Program-made: the position numbers and the translations under genes
The notes under the pieces: generated by a model
Told to the model about the DNA's origin: nothing
What the model saw: only the letters and a program-made list of their open reading frames with translations
The model's database searches: none
Assembly (NCBI GenBank): GCA_041748615.1
Contig: JBGTCY010000031.1
Location: 1 to 36,084 of the forward strand
Direction of reading: 5' to 3'
Source: JBGTCY01 sp041748615
GTDB lineage: Bacteria > Bacteroidota > Bacteroidia > Chitinophagales > CAIOSU01
Length of the DNA: 36,084 nt
In this document: positions 24,544 to 32,972 of the stretch, one piece after another
How positions within the stretch are numbered: position 1 is the stretch's first letter
How the letters are laid out: each line of letters starts with the position of its first letter

Positions 24544-24551
24544 TATCTTTG
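24544..24551 (+). promoter_or_regulatory. -7 box for the outer-membrane barrel gene
   Basis: TATCTTTG is an exact TAnnTTTG match, ending 27 bp before the ATG at 24579. A TTG at 24549, which opens the frame further upstream, is part of this box and so is unlikely to be the start. Confidence 0.58.
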
Positions 24552-24578
24552 AATTCATTCCATGCTCATTTGTGTTTT

Positions 24579-25334
24579 ATGAAATCATTTTACTTCATTC
24601 TCTCTTCATTTCTGATTTCGATTTCTGTATTCGCACAGTCATCACTACAAGATACGTTGGTGAATTTTTTTATGATGCGCGTGAATTACACCTATCAGGT
24701 GCCGTTGGCGGATATGGCGAACCGTTTCGGAGGGAACAGTGCGCTGGGCATCGGAGTCGGAATGAAATTCGGAAAGAACATTTTTCTTGGCGCGGAAGGT
24801 GGTTTCATGTTTGGCAGAAATGTGAAAGAATTTAATATTTTGGATGGTATCACGGATGCGAATGGTTTTCTAATCGGCTCAAGCGGGCTTTACACAGATT
24901 ATGCATTTTCAGAAAAAGGGTTTTCTATGCAGGCGCAAGTCGGAAAAATTTTTTCATTCGCTCAGCCAAACGCCAACTCAGGTTTAATGGCATTGTTTGG
25001 AGTGGGATTTCTACAACATAAAATCAGCATTGACACCGATGAGGAAGAATTTCCCGCAATAGATAAAACCTACCGCAAAGGTTATGACCGGCTGACCAAC
25101 GGCTTCATGTTGTCGCAGTTCATCGGATATTTTTATATTGATGCCAGAAAAAAACGCATCAATTTTTATGGAGGCATTGAGATACAAGAAGCATTCACTA
25201 AAAATCGCAGAAGCTGGAATTTTGATGAAAACCGGAAAGATGATTCCGCCAGAAAAGACATCTTAGTGGGTTTGAAACTGGGATGGATTATTCCGTTTTA
25301 CATCTCCCAAACCGAGAAGTATTATTACTACTAA
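24579..25334 (+). CDS. outer-membrane beta-barrel-like secreted protein of unknown function
   Basis: This is a 251-residue protein starting with a signal peptide (MKSFYFILSSFLISISVFAQ). The mature part alternates strands typical of a small outer-membrane barrel: VNYTYQVPLADMANRFGGNS, GIGVGMKFGKNIFLGAEGGF, ALFGVGFLQHKISI and ILVGLKLGWIIPFYI. The residues ADMANRFGGNSA near the start are shared by other Bacteroidota barrel proteins of unknown role. The protein ends in an aromatic YYYY tail. It is divergent from the FkbM gene and followed 17 bp later by waaA, with which it could be co-transcribed. No enzymatic residue is recognised. Confidence 0.75.
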   Translation: MKSFYFILSSFLISISVFAQSSLQDTLVNFFMMRVNYTYQVPLADMANRFGGNSALGIGVGMKFGKNIFLGAEGGFMFGRNVKEFNILDGITDANGFLIGSSGLYTDYAFSEKGFSMQAQVGKIFSFAQPNANSGLMALFGVGFLQHKISIDTDEEEFPAIDKTYRKGYDRLTNGFMLSQFIGYFYIDARKKRINFYGGIEIQEAFTKNRRSWNFDENRKDDSARKDILVGLKLGWIIPFYISQTEKYYYY

Positions 25335-25351
25335 TCTAACCTTTATACTCT

Positions 25352-26611
25352 TTGCATTTTCTCAGTCTTTTGGTTTATCGTGTTGTCGTCAGGCTGTATG
25401 CTTTTTCCGCGCGGCTGATTTCGCCATTCAATGATAAAGCGCGGCAATGGGTTGACGGAAGAAAGAATATCTGGGAAGAGATTGAAAAAGCCCGGTTTTC
25501 CGGACTTCCCGTTTGGTTTCATTGCGCTTCCCTCGGTGAGTTTGAACAGGCTTTGCCGCTGATTGAAAAATTGAAAATTGACAATGAAATTGCGCTGACC
25601 TTTTTTTCACCGAGCGGATATGAGTTCGTAAAACGAAAATATCCGGAGTTGAAAGTATTTTATTTACCGGTGGATACTCCCGGCAATGCCCGGACATTTA
25701 TTCAACTCATTCAACCGGGCAAAGCCATCTTTACCCGATACGACTTGTGGTATTTTTTTCTTGCTCAATTAAAACAACATAAAATCCCGACATTTTTAAT
25801 TGCAGCTGTTTTTCGGAAAGAACAAATTTTTTTTAAATGGTATGGCTCACTCTTTCGTGAAATGCTAAATACGTTTTCGCATGTTTTTGTTCAGGACGAT
25901 AAATCGAAAAATGTACTGTTGAATCATGGTTTTAAAAATGTAGCAATTGCCGGTGATACGCGGGTGGACAGGGTTGTTGCGATTACAAAAAACGCTGAAC
26001 ACGTTCCATTCATCACTCAATTCAAAGGAAGTAAAAAATTGCTGGTTGTCGGAAGTCTTGAGCCGAAAGATGAAAAAGTAGTGTTGCCTGTTTTATTGGA
26101 AAATCACCCTGGCGTGAATTTTAAAATCATCATCGCGCCTCATCGGGTTGAACCGGATTCCATTCATCAATTACTCAACAAGCTGAAATCAAAAACTTGT
26201 CTCAAATTTTCAGAAGCCGGCAAAAATGCACCGGAACAGTTTGATATTTTAATCATTGACAAGGTGGGTTTATTGTCGCGGATTTATGCAGACGCAAATG
26301 TGGCTTATATTGGCGGAGGTTTTGGTGAAGGGTTGCACAACACACTTGAGCCTGCAGCCTGGGGTGTGCCGCTGTTATTCGGACCACGCTATCATAAGTT
26401 TATTGAGGCGGTTGAAATGGTGAAAAATGGTGGAGCGACAATAGTACAAAATGAAAATGACTGCAGAATAAACTTGCGGCAATTGCTTTCAGACGAAAGT
26501 GCCGGGAGAACTGCCGGAAGAAAAACGAAGGAATATATTGAAACAAATGCCGGAGCAACATCCAACATTCTTCATCATATCAATTCAACGTATTCAACAC
26601 CGAATCCGTAA
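25352..26611 (+). CDS. waaA: 3-deoxy-D-manno-octulosonic acid (Kdo) transferase
   Basis: This is a 419-residue membrane-anchored GT-B enzyme that transfers Kdo to lipid A precursor. The N-terminal membrane helix is followed by HCASLGEFEQALPLIEKL, whose Glu63 corresponds to the catalytic base of the family. SPSGYEFVKRKYPELKVFYL, LVVGSLEPKDEKVVLPVL and YIGGGFGEGLHNTLEPAAWG are further WaaA signatures. No ATG start exists: the frame opens at TTG 25352, with a second TTG at 25370 as the alternative, and a TACTCTTTG near-match to a promoter box overlaps the first. The 3' end overlaps the convergent coiled-coil gene by 32 bp. Confidence 0.93.
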   Translation: MHFLSLLVYRVVVRLYAFSARLISPFNDKARQWVDGRKNIWEEIEKARFSGLPVWFHCASLGEFEQALPLIEKLKIDNEIALTFFSPSGYEFVKRKYPELKVFYLPVDTPGNARTFIQLIQPGKAIFTRYDLWYFFLAQLKQHKIPTFLIAAVFRKEQIFFKWYGSLFREMLNTFSHVFVQDDKSKNVLLNHGFKNVAIAGDTRVDRVVAITKNAEHVPFITQFKGSKKLLVVGSLEPKDEKVVLPVLLENHPGVNFKIIIAPHRVEPDSIHQLLNKLKSKTCLKFSEAGKNAPEQFDILIIDKVGLLSRIYADANVAYIGGGFGEGLHNTLEPAAWGVPLLFGPRYHKFIEAVEMVKNGGATIVQNENDCRINLRQLLSDESAGRTAGRKTKEYIETNAGATSNILHHINSTYSTPNP

Positions 26612-27398
26612 ATTTTTCGGCTGTTTCCTGCTGTTTTTCTCCCCAACTGTATTTTGATTTCACTTCATCAAGATATTTTTCGGCTTCATCCCGTGAGGCG
26701 CATTTGCCCAACTCCTGCATGACTTTGTTGAATTGTTCTGTGCTGCCGCCAAACAACCCGCTGATAAATGTGTAGCGTTCATTCAATCCGAATAAATCTT
26801 TCAGTGATTTTTTTTGCGAAACATTCAATTTATCGGCAAGCGCGTTTGAATCTTTTTTAAATCGTTCATTGAGTGATACAGCTTCTTTTTGTTTTTCCTT
26901 GACAGTGGTTGTGGTCGCTTTTCTTTTAATAATCACTTCTTCTTCCAATTCATGTTTCACGGCTTCCATCAACGGCTTTACTTCTTCAACAATCACTTCA
27001 ACTTGCTCAACGGTTTCCGGCTCAGGTAGAATAATGTCTTCAGTTAACACAGGCTCGGGAGTTTCGGGTTGCTGCTGAACAATTCTTTCCGGCTCAGGCG
27101 TTTTCTTAGTTTCAGGTTCTTTTTTCTGCTCCGGTTTTTTATCCGAAACCTCAGTGACAGGAAATTCTTTCGTGGATTCAATTTTTTCCTCCTTGATGAT
27201 GACGGACGATTCGGATTTCGGCAGTTCAATTTTTTCAGCCTGAAGTTGTATCACGAGTTGATTTAATTCGCGCACATACCCGTTGAGTAAATCCAATTCA
27301 ACTGGATGTAATTTATTTTCATTTGAGATTTTTTCATTCAGGTAGCTGATTTTTTCGGTAAGCACCGCAATTTGTTCGTGGATGGCTTTTTTGCTCAT
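26580..27398 (-). CDS. Bacteroidota-type coiled-coil/acidic-linker protein of unknown function
   Basis: This is a 272-residue soluble protein. The ATG at 27398 is preferred because a perfect -7 box lies upstream of it and downstream of the earlier ATG at 27428. Residues 1-60 form a probable coiled coil (IAVLTEKISYLNEKISNENK), 60-165 are low-complexity, rich in Pro, Glu and Lys, and 170-272 form a conserved-looking helical domain with LNERFKKDSNALADKLNVSQ, DLFGLNERYTFISGLFGGST and EEAEKYL-like turns. That last part resembles domains of unknown function seen in this phylum. The role is unknown. Its 3' end overlaps waaA, tail to tail, by 32 bp. Confidence 0.72.
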   Translation of the reverse strand: MSKKAIHEQIAVLTEKISYLNEKISNENKLHPVELDLLNGYVRELNQLVIQLQAEKIELPKSESSVIIKEEKIESTKEFPVTEVSDKKPEQKKEPETKKTPEPERIVQQQPETPEPVLTEDIILPEPETVEQVEVIVEEVKPLMEAVKHELEEEVIIKRKATTTTVKEKQKEAVSLNERFKKDSNALADKLNVSQKKSLKDLFGLNERYTFISGLFGGSTEQFNKVMQELGKCASRDEAEKYLDEVKSKYSWGEKQQETAEKFTDSVLNTLN

Positions 27399-27416
27399 GG
27401 TGTTTATATTTGAAGT

Positions 27417-27424
27417 CAAAAATA
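27417..27424 (-). promoter_or_regulatory. -7 box for the coiled-coil gene
   Basis: The minus strand reads TATTTTTG, an exact TAnnTTTG match, 18 bp upstream of the ATG at 27398. Confidence 0.58.
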
Positions 27425-27554
27425 GCATTGTCTATTCAGTCGGCATGTTGGAATAAGAAAGCGTCATCACCAAGATAGTTGATTTGTTTACTTTGGCTAA
27501 ACGAACGAATTAATGTTGGTGATATTTCAGGAAATGAAAATTGCAATCATTTAT

Positions 27555-27643
27555 GGGCAGTTCTAAAAATTGTTCTTTTTGATTGCCTCATCCCTTACCT
27601 TCTCCTTCGGAGAAGGAGATTGAGGTAATTTTTAGAACTGCCC
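27555..27643. repeat. 89-bp MITE-like element with 17-bp inverted repeats and TTAT duplication
   Basis: GGGCAGTTCTAAAAATT (27555-27571) and its exact complement AATTTTTAGAACTGCCC (27627-27643) bound the element. The same four bases TTAT flank it on both sides (27551-27554 and 27644-27647), as a target-site duplication would. An internal hairpin, CCTTCTCC-TTCG-GAGAAGGA, occupies the middle. There is no transposase; the element ends 18 bp before the tdk ATG. Confidence 0.85.
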
Positions 27644-27661
27644 TTATAATTAAAAAACACA

Positions 27662-28240
27662 ATGTTCATAGAGCCGCATATTGAAGCGTCAAAAAAAGGT
27701 TGGGTCGAAGTGATTTGCGGCTCGATGTTTTCCGGGAAAACAGAAGAATTGCTCAGGCGGGTGCGCAGGGCGACTATCGCCAATAAGTCCGTGAAAATAT
27801 TCAAACCTGCGGTGGACAACCGGTATCACGCAACCGATGTCACTTCCCATGACAAAAATTCCGTGAGTTCCATCACGGTTCAGCATTCTTCGGATATCTT
27901 AAAACTGGCGGGTGACGCGGAGGTTGTGGGAGTTGATGAAGCCCAGTTTTTTGATGAAGGTGTGATTGAAGTTTGCGAAAAAATGGCACTGAATGGCGTC
28001 AGAGTTATCGTGGCGGGACTCGACCTCGACTTTCAGGGGAAACCATTCGGCTCAATGCCGCAACTGCTTGCGCTTGCGGAATATATCACCAAACTGCATG
28101 CAATCTGCGTGGTATGCGGCAATATCGCTTCGCGGTCATTCCGCAAAGTGGCTTCCAAAGACACCGTTGTCATCGGGGAATTAAACATTTATGAAGCGCG
28201 TTGCAGAAGTTGTTTTGAAAATGGGATGAAAGCGAGTTAG
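27662..28240 (+). CDS. tdk: thymidine kinase (type II)
   Basis: This is a 192-residue enzyme that phosphorylates thymidine (and deoxyuridine) in pyrimidine salvage. The P-loop GSMFSGKT is at residues 20-27, VDEAQFF at 91-97 supplies the catalytic Glu93, and the structural zinc is held by Cys149, Cys152, Cys181 and Cys184 (CVVC and CRSC). GLDLDFQGKPFG is the lasso-region signature. The length fits the family. It begins 18 bp after the MITE-like element, so its own promoter may partly lie in or be displaced by that element. A terminator follows. Confidence 0.97.
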   Translation: MFIEPHIEASKKGWVEVICGSMFSGKTEELLRRVRRATIANKSVKIFKPAVDNRYHATDVTSHDKNSVSSITVQHSSDILKLAGDAEVVGVDEAQFFDEGVIEVCEKMALNGVRVIVAGLDLDFQGKPFGSMPQLLALAEYITKLHAICVVCGNIASRSFRKVASKDTVVIGELNIYEARCRSCFENGMKAS

Positions 28241-28260
28241 GTTTTTTTTCAGCTAAAAAC

Positions 28261-28299
28261 AAAAAGCCGCAAGGATTTAACTTCCTTGCGGCTTTTTTT
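28261..28299. terminator. bidirectional Rho-independent terminator between tdk and fbaB
   Basis: AAAAAGCCGCAAGGA (28261-28275) and TCCTTGCGGCTTTTT (28283-28297) form a 15-bp perfect stem with a TTTAACT loop and end in T-runs in either direction. It serves the convergent tdk and aldolase genes. Confidence 0.92.
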
Positions 28300-28321
28300 A
28301 AAATTGTTAATCTGAATTATA

Positions 28322-29386
28322 TTACGCCAACTCAATACTCTGGTCAAGGTATACATCCTGAATAGCATTCAACAACGCCACACCTTCTTGCATCGGTTTT
28401 TGGAAGGCTTTTCTGCCGGAGATTAATCCGCTGCCGCCCGCCCGTTTATTGATGACTGCCGTTGCAACCGCTTCAGACAAATCCGAAGCGCCTTTGGATT
28501 CACCTCCGGAATTGATTAATCCAATCCTGCCCATGTAGCAATTCGCGACCTGGTAGCGGCAGAGGTCAATCGGGTGGTCGGTTGTCAAATCCGAATAGAC
28601 TTTTTTGTGAGTTTTTCCATAAGACAAGGCATTGTAGCCGCCATTGTTGGTGGGCAGTTTCTGCTTGATAATGTCCGCCTGAATCGTCACGCCCAGATGA
28701 TTTGCCTGTCCGGTGAGGTCGGCAGCGGCATGATAATCCACTCCTTCTTTCTTGAAACCATTGTTGCGCAGGTAGCACCACAAGATGGTCGCCATACCTA
28801 ATTCATGCGCGATTTCAAATGCCTTCGCCACTTCCTGAATCTGCCGGGTGGATTCCTCCGAGCCGAAATAAATGGTAGCGCCAACGGCAACTGCGCCCAT
28901 GTTCCAGGCATCTTCAATCGAGCCGTACATCACCTGATCGAATTTGTTGGGATAAGTGATTAATTCGTTGTGATTAAACTTCACGATGAAAGGAATTTTA
29001 TGCGCGTATTTTCTGGAGACAGCGCCCAACACCCCGAATGTGGAAGCTACGGCATTACAGCCGCCCTCAATCGCGAGCTTCACAATATTTTCAGGGTCAA
29101 AAAAAGCGGGATTTGGCGCAAATGAAGCACCGGCTGAATGTTCAATACCTTGGTCAACCGGTAAAATGGATAAGTAGCCGCTACCCGCAAGCCTGCCGTG
29201 TTGATAAAGGGCTTCCATGCTTCTGAGCGTTTGCGAACTTCTGTTGGTGTCGCGAAAAACGCGGTCAACAAAATCAGCGCCCGGCTGATGTAAAGATGAT
29301 TTCGGGATGGTTTTGCAAGTATGATTCAGTAAACTGTCAGCCTGCTCGCCCAACAACTCCGCAATTTTGTCTTTTGTCATTGTCAT
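28322..29386 (-). CDS. fbaB: class I fructose-bisphosphate aldolase (DhnA/FbaB type)
   Basis: This is a 354-residue enzyme, near the 350 residues of E. coli FbaB, that cleaves fructose 1,6-bisphosphate through a Schiff base. GYLSILPVDQGIEHSAGASF, PFIVKFNHNELI, INSGGESKGASDL and GGSGLISGRKAFQKPMQEGV are family signatures. The frame extends to 29458, but the ATG at 29386 is preferred because a perfect -7 box sits 22 bp upstream (an ATG at 29380 would also fit). It is monocistronic and ends at a terminator shared with tdk. A class II aldolase is not seen here. Confidence 0.94.
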   Translation of the reverse strand: MTMTKDKIAELLGEQADSLLNHTCKTIPKSSLHQPGADFVDRVFRDTNRSSQTLRSMEALYQHGRLAGSGYLSILPVDQGIEHSAGASFAPNPAFFDPENIVKLAIEGGCNAVASTFGVLGAVSRKYAHKIPFIVKFNHNELITYPNKFDQVMYGSIEDAWNMGAVAVGATIYFGSEESTRQIQEVAKAFEIAHELGMATILWCYLRNNGFKKEGVDYHAAADLTGQANHLGVTIQADIIKQKLPTNNGGYNALSYGKTHKKVYSDLTTDHPIDLCRYQVANCYMGRIGLINSGGESKGASDLSEAVATAVINKRAGGSGLISGRKAFQKPMQEGVALLNAIQDVYLDQSIELA

Positions 29387-29407
29387 ATCCGTTGATTTTT
29401 TCGAGCG

Positions 29408-29415
29408 CAAATATA
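29408..29415 (-). promoter_or_regulatory. -7 box of the aldolase promoter
   Basis: The minus strand reads TATATTTG, an exact TAnnTTTG match, 21 bp upstream of the ATG at 29386. Confidence 0.58.
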
Positions 29416-29462
29416 CCAAAATTCGGAAGTTGGAAGCATGCTGTTTGATTGATTTCATTTAA

Positions 29463-29470
29463 TACCTTTG
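29463..29470 (+). promoter_or_regulatory. -7 box for the membrane protein gene, possibly leaderless
   Basis: TACCTTTG is an exact TAnnTTTG match that ends four bases before the ATG at 29475. If transcription begins about 5-7 bases after the box, the mRNA would be leaderless. Confidence 0.55.
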
Positions 29471-29474
29471 ACCC

Positions 29475-29990
29475 ATGCAGGCGCCCACTCATGTTATCGC
29501 AGGAACTTTGATTCAAAAAGTATTTAAAAATATTCCGATGCCCGGTTGGATGCGTGTAACGCTGATAGCCGGATTGGGTTTATTCTTTCACAGCGTGTTT
29601 GACCGCATCGCGCGGCTTACCTATCACCCTCCCGACCCGGATTTCAACAGTGTCTTTTGGGTAAGTTATCACTTGCTTATCCTGTTGGGATTCATAGTCT
29701 CCATGTTCTATTTCTGGAAGCCTTACAAACTCGGTATTTTCTTTTCCATTCTTCCAGATTTTGACTGGGTGGTTAAACACGGCTCCAACGCGCTTGGGGT
29801 GAGTCCCGGCTGGTATGACCGTCCGTTGATTCATGAAACCATTCATCGCTTCACCGATAGTGTGCCACCGTTTTCCTACTTACAAAATCTGCCCGATTTA
29901 ACCCACCGGACAGAGGGAATCATCATCGAAGTATTATTAATAACTGCCATGCTGTTTTTTATCAGCAGATTGAAAAGCGGGAAGCAGTAA
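29475..29990 (+). CDS. small membrane protein, possible metal-dependent hydrolase-like
   Basis: This is a 171-residue protein with about four hydrophobic segments. It begins MQAPTHVIAGTLIQKVFKNI, and has conserved-looking His and Asp residues: His6, HSVFDRIARLTYH, a LPDFDWVVKHGSNAL stretch and HETIHRF. This pattern of His/Asp clusters between membrane segments recalls YdjM-type membrane hydrolases, but the resemblance is weak and I do not claim an activity. It stands divergent from the aldolase gene and overlaps its promoter region. The closely placed -7 box suggests a leaderless transcript. Confidence 0.6.
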   Translation: MQAPTHVIAGTLIQKVFKNIPMPGWMRVTLIAGLGLFFHSVFDRIARLTYHPPDPDFNSVFWVSYHLLILLGFIVSMFYFWKPYKLGIFFSILPDFDWVVKHGSNALGVSPGWYDRPLIHETIHRFTDSVPPFSYLQNLPDLTHRTEGIIIEVLLITAMLFFISRLKSGKQ

Positions 29991-30235
29991 AGTAGGATGT
30001 GTTTGAGATTGGAAAAAGTTTTGGACGGTAAAATGAACCCGACATGATACTGATTATAGTAAACTATTTTTTTCATCCCATCATCATGAGGTATTTCTAA
30101 ATCAATCTGCTATCTCCACAAACCTGAAAAATATTTTTAAAAAATCTTTACCGTCATTTAATACCCTTTTCCAACAATTTCGTATAAAACCCTGTATTAA
30201 TTGGTAAACTTGCTTAAATCAAAATATTTTATTTA
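29991..30235. other. 245-bp intergenic region upstream of the glycoside hydrolase
   Basis: Nothing beyond a near-match promoter box, TAAACTTG (one mismatch from TAnnTTTG), about 30205-30212, is seen. Confidence 0.35.
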
Positions 30236-32806
30236 ATGAATAACTTCTACTTATATGTTTTTCTGTTTGTTCTTTTTTTCAATTGTACTCCCCACAAAGC
30301 GCCTGCCCAGTGGAATCCTGACGCGGGAGTCATCCCATCTTACACATGGACAGCCGGTATCACCACATCCTCCGGTGGAAATGGCGCTGAAGTAAATGAC
30401 CATAACGACCAAACCTGCTGGCAATCGGCAGCGCCCCTCCCCTATGGATTCATCAGTAAACCAAATCAAAACATCTTACATGGATTAGGCGCGGCAGGCA
30501 ATTATGCGAGTTCAGGCAGCTCCAATCATCAAAATGCAACCGATGCCAATCTCGGCAACAGCGCTTCTGTCACCGGAAGCGGGTATGTCTGGTTTGAATT
30601 GCTTTTGAATGCGCCATCACCGCTGATTTCGCTTTCATTGAAATGCAGCGTCAATGAGCCGATAAACATTTTCGCGCATCATCCCAATGGCGATTCCACC
30701 TTCATCGCGACATGGAATAGTACGGACAATTTTTCCTGGAAAAGATTCAATATGAACTTAAGTGATGTGAGCAGTATCAAACTTTCATCAGCAACAGGAT
30801 TTCAGATTTTTGAAATAGCCGCTATTGCCACGCCATTGACTGAATTCATTACACTCGATTTCGGTCAGACCAAAACGATTCAATGGATTGAATCGCGCCA
30901 TTGGGCGGGAGGAAAAGCCAGCGCCACCAAAGCGCTTGGCAGCTTAGACAAAATCAACTGGTTTCAGATAGCTGAACTTGACCCGAATGCATTACGCACA
31001 GTTACAACCTATCTCTCTCAACCGGTTAACACCAGTTACTTAAAAATCGAACATACTTTAATTGATGTTGATTACGCTAAAGTTTTTGTGTGGGAAGTCA
31101 ACGCTTGGAATGGTTACGGTCCGTTCGGGCAAATGCCGGCTCCGACAAAATCCAGCTATCCTGTCTCAGAAATTATTGGTATCAATGGCATTTGGGGTTG
31201 GGGACATGATATGTATTCCGGCAATATCGCACCCGGAAAGGGTCCTGATAAATTCAACAAAATCGCCACTCACGCCCGCAACTTTCACAACATGCACTGG
31301 GATATCACCAATCCGAACATCACCCCCGACTATTCAAGAATGGCGACCAGCGGCACTCAGGCTTTAAGCTGGCTGAATTGGGATAAGGAATACAAGGCGT
31401 GGAAGGATGCCGGGTTGAAAGTCACCGCGTCCATTCTGTTCACGGAAAAAAGCATGCCTCATTCCATTTGGAATAATCCTTATTCAGCCGGTTATAATTA
31501 CGGATATTCTTTCGCCAGGCATTTCGGACCCACCAATGGAAATGGTTTGGTAGAAACTTTTGAAGCCGGCAACGAACCGTGGGATTATCCCGCGTCTTTT
31601 TATAATGAAGTTGTGAAAGGCATGGTGCAGGGCGTGAAAGATGGCGACCCTGCCATGAAAGTTTTCACCTGCGCGTTGCAATCCGCGTTTCCTCATACCG
31701 AAAGCGCCAACGGGGGCAATTATATGGGCGCGCGACTTCCAAATCAAATTGCACCGCTGATTGATGGATTAAATGTGCATCATTACAGCTATGCGAATGA
31801 CGTTAACGGAAAAAGAATCGGAGTGCACCCCGAACACATTCAATCCTCCGTCAGGGCATTGCTCAATGACCTTCGGTTCAGAGATGTCAATCTGCCGGGC
31901 AAAAAAATTTACGTCACGGAGTGGGGATGGGACAGCGAGGGCGCGGGCGAAGACTGCACCCACACTGAATGTGTCAGCGAACTGGAACAAGCGGTCTATG
32001 CCGTCAGAGGCGCGATGCTCTTTATCCGTCTCGGTGTTGACCGGCTCACCTGGTATTTCTATTCAAATGGCGGAGGCGGATTATACAGCCGTTCGGGACT
32101 GGTCGGCTCGTCAGCAACCAACTTTTCGGAAAAGCAATCCTTCCGTTCTTTTCAGGCGATGATGGATAAAATTGAAAATAAATATTTCTTAGATGTTTAC
32201 CAGGAAAATGATGACGCATGGGTTTATCGCTTCGGTGATGCGAATGGAAAAACCACGCACCTTGTCGCCTGGAAACCGGTAAACGGCAACGACACCTCCA
32301 CAACAATTGTTCAATTGAACATTCAACATTTTGCGGATTCCGTCTGGCAAATTGCCGGTCATTCTCCGACAGGCGAACCCGCGCAGGAACTCACTTCGTT
32401 TGATGAAGCGACAAAAACTCTCACGCTGAAAGTCTCAGCAATTCCCATCATTGCCAAAGTGTTGCCCGACTCACTTTACGGCATCGTTCCCGACACTACG
32501 GTTTCCATTTTCCCGGTTCCCGCATCCGAAAATTACAACGTGCATTATTTCCCCAACCCGACCAGCGATGGATTCAATGTCAGCTATCATCTCGAAAAAG
32601 AAAGCGCGGTTGAACTTTCCATCTTCAACAGCAAGGGCGAGTTGGTGTCACAACCGCTCAATAAAACCTTGCAACAGGGCGACCACCTGCTCAAAATTTC
32701 CGGCAACGATTTCTCAGCCGGAATTTACTACTGCATTTTCAAAGCAATGAACCACCTGAATCAAATCGCTTTCACATCAAAGGAAAAATTGGTGGTGGTG
32801 AAATGA
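30236..32806 (+). CDS. T9SS-secreted clan GH-A glycoside hydrolase with discoidin-like modules
   Basis: This is an 856-residue secreted protein. A signal peptide ends near KAPAQ. Residues about 40-300 hold two beta-sandwich, discoidin-like segments (FSWKRFNMNLSDVSS and ITLDFGQTKTIQWIESRHWA). Residues about 300-700 form an alpha/beta barrel: acid/base Glu447 in EAGNEPWDYPASF and nucleophile Glu562 in IYVTEWGWDSEG, 115 residues apart as in clan GH-A. The last 85 residues form a T9SS type A tail (YFPNPTSDGFNVSY, FSAGIYYCIF). The exact GH family is uncertain (GH39- or GH5-like). It probably attacks a beta-linked polysaccharide; no partner SusC/D genes lie nearby. Confidence 0.87.
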   Translation: MNNFYLYVFLFVLFFNCTPHKAPAQWNPDAGVIPSYTWTAGITTSSGGNGAEVNDHNDQTCWQSAAPLPYGFISKPNQNILHGLGAAGNYASSGSSNHQNATDANLGNSASVTGSGYVWFELLLNAPSPLISLSLKCSVNEPINIFAHHPNGDSTFIATWNSTDNFSWKRFNMNLSDVSSIKLSSATGFQIFEIAAIATPLTEFITLDFGQTKTIQWIESRHWAGGKASATKALGSLDKINWFQIAELDPNALRTVTTYLSQPVNTSYLKIEHTLIDVDYAKVFVWEVNAWNGYGPFGQMPAPTKSSYPVSEIIGINGIWGWGHDMYSGNIAPGKGPDKFNKIATHARNFHNMHWDITNPNITPDYSRMATSGTQALSWLNWDKEYKAWKDAGLKVTASILFTEKSMPHSIWNNPYSAGYNYGYSFARHFGPTNGNGLVETFEAGNEPWDYPASFYNEVVKGMVQGVKDGDPAMKVFTCALQSAFPHTESANGGNYMGARLPNQIAPLIDGLNVHHYSYANDVNGKRIGVHPEHIQSSVRALLNDLRFRDVNLPGKKIYVTEWGWDSEGAGEDCTHTECVSELEQAVYAVRGAMLFIRLGVDRLTWYFYSNGGGGLYSRSGLVGSSATNFSEKQSFRSFQAMMDKIENKYFLDVYQENDDAWVYRFGDANGKTTHLVAWKPVNGNDTSTTIVQLNIQHFADSVWQIAGHSPTGEPAQELTSFDEATKTLTLKVSAIPIIAKVLPDSLYGIVPDTTVSIFPVPASENYNVHYFPNPTSDGFNVSYHLEKESAVELSIFNSKGELVSQPLNKTLQQGDHLLKISGNDFSAGIYYCIFKAMNHLNQIAFTSKEKLVVVK

Positions 32807-32972
32807 TTTTTCCTTACTGCCATTTCTAAATTTTTTTTCATCATGAAAGATTTTTTTGGAAATGGCGCGTACTGATTTCGTTTGCGCAATTTGTCGCTTT
32901 GGTAGCGAAGCTCGTCAGAAGTTTGTGGTAATCAATTTCAGAAAAAACCAATGCTGAACTTATTTGAACATC

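Noticed and set aside
27595..27819. Minus-strand frame overlapping the MITE-like element and the 5' end of tdk
   Set aside because: It is antisense to the P-loop of thymidine kinase and has no independent support.
32819..32866. GCCATTTC/GAAATGGC inverted repeat after the glycoside hydrolase
   Set aside because: The arms are short and widely spaced in AT-rich sequence, so it is neither a clear terminator nor a mobile-element end.
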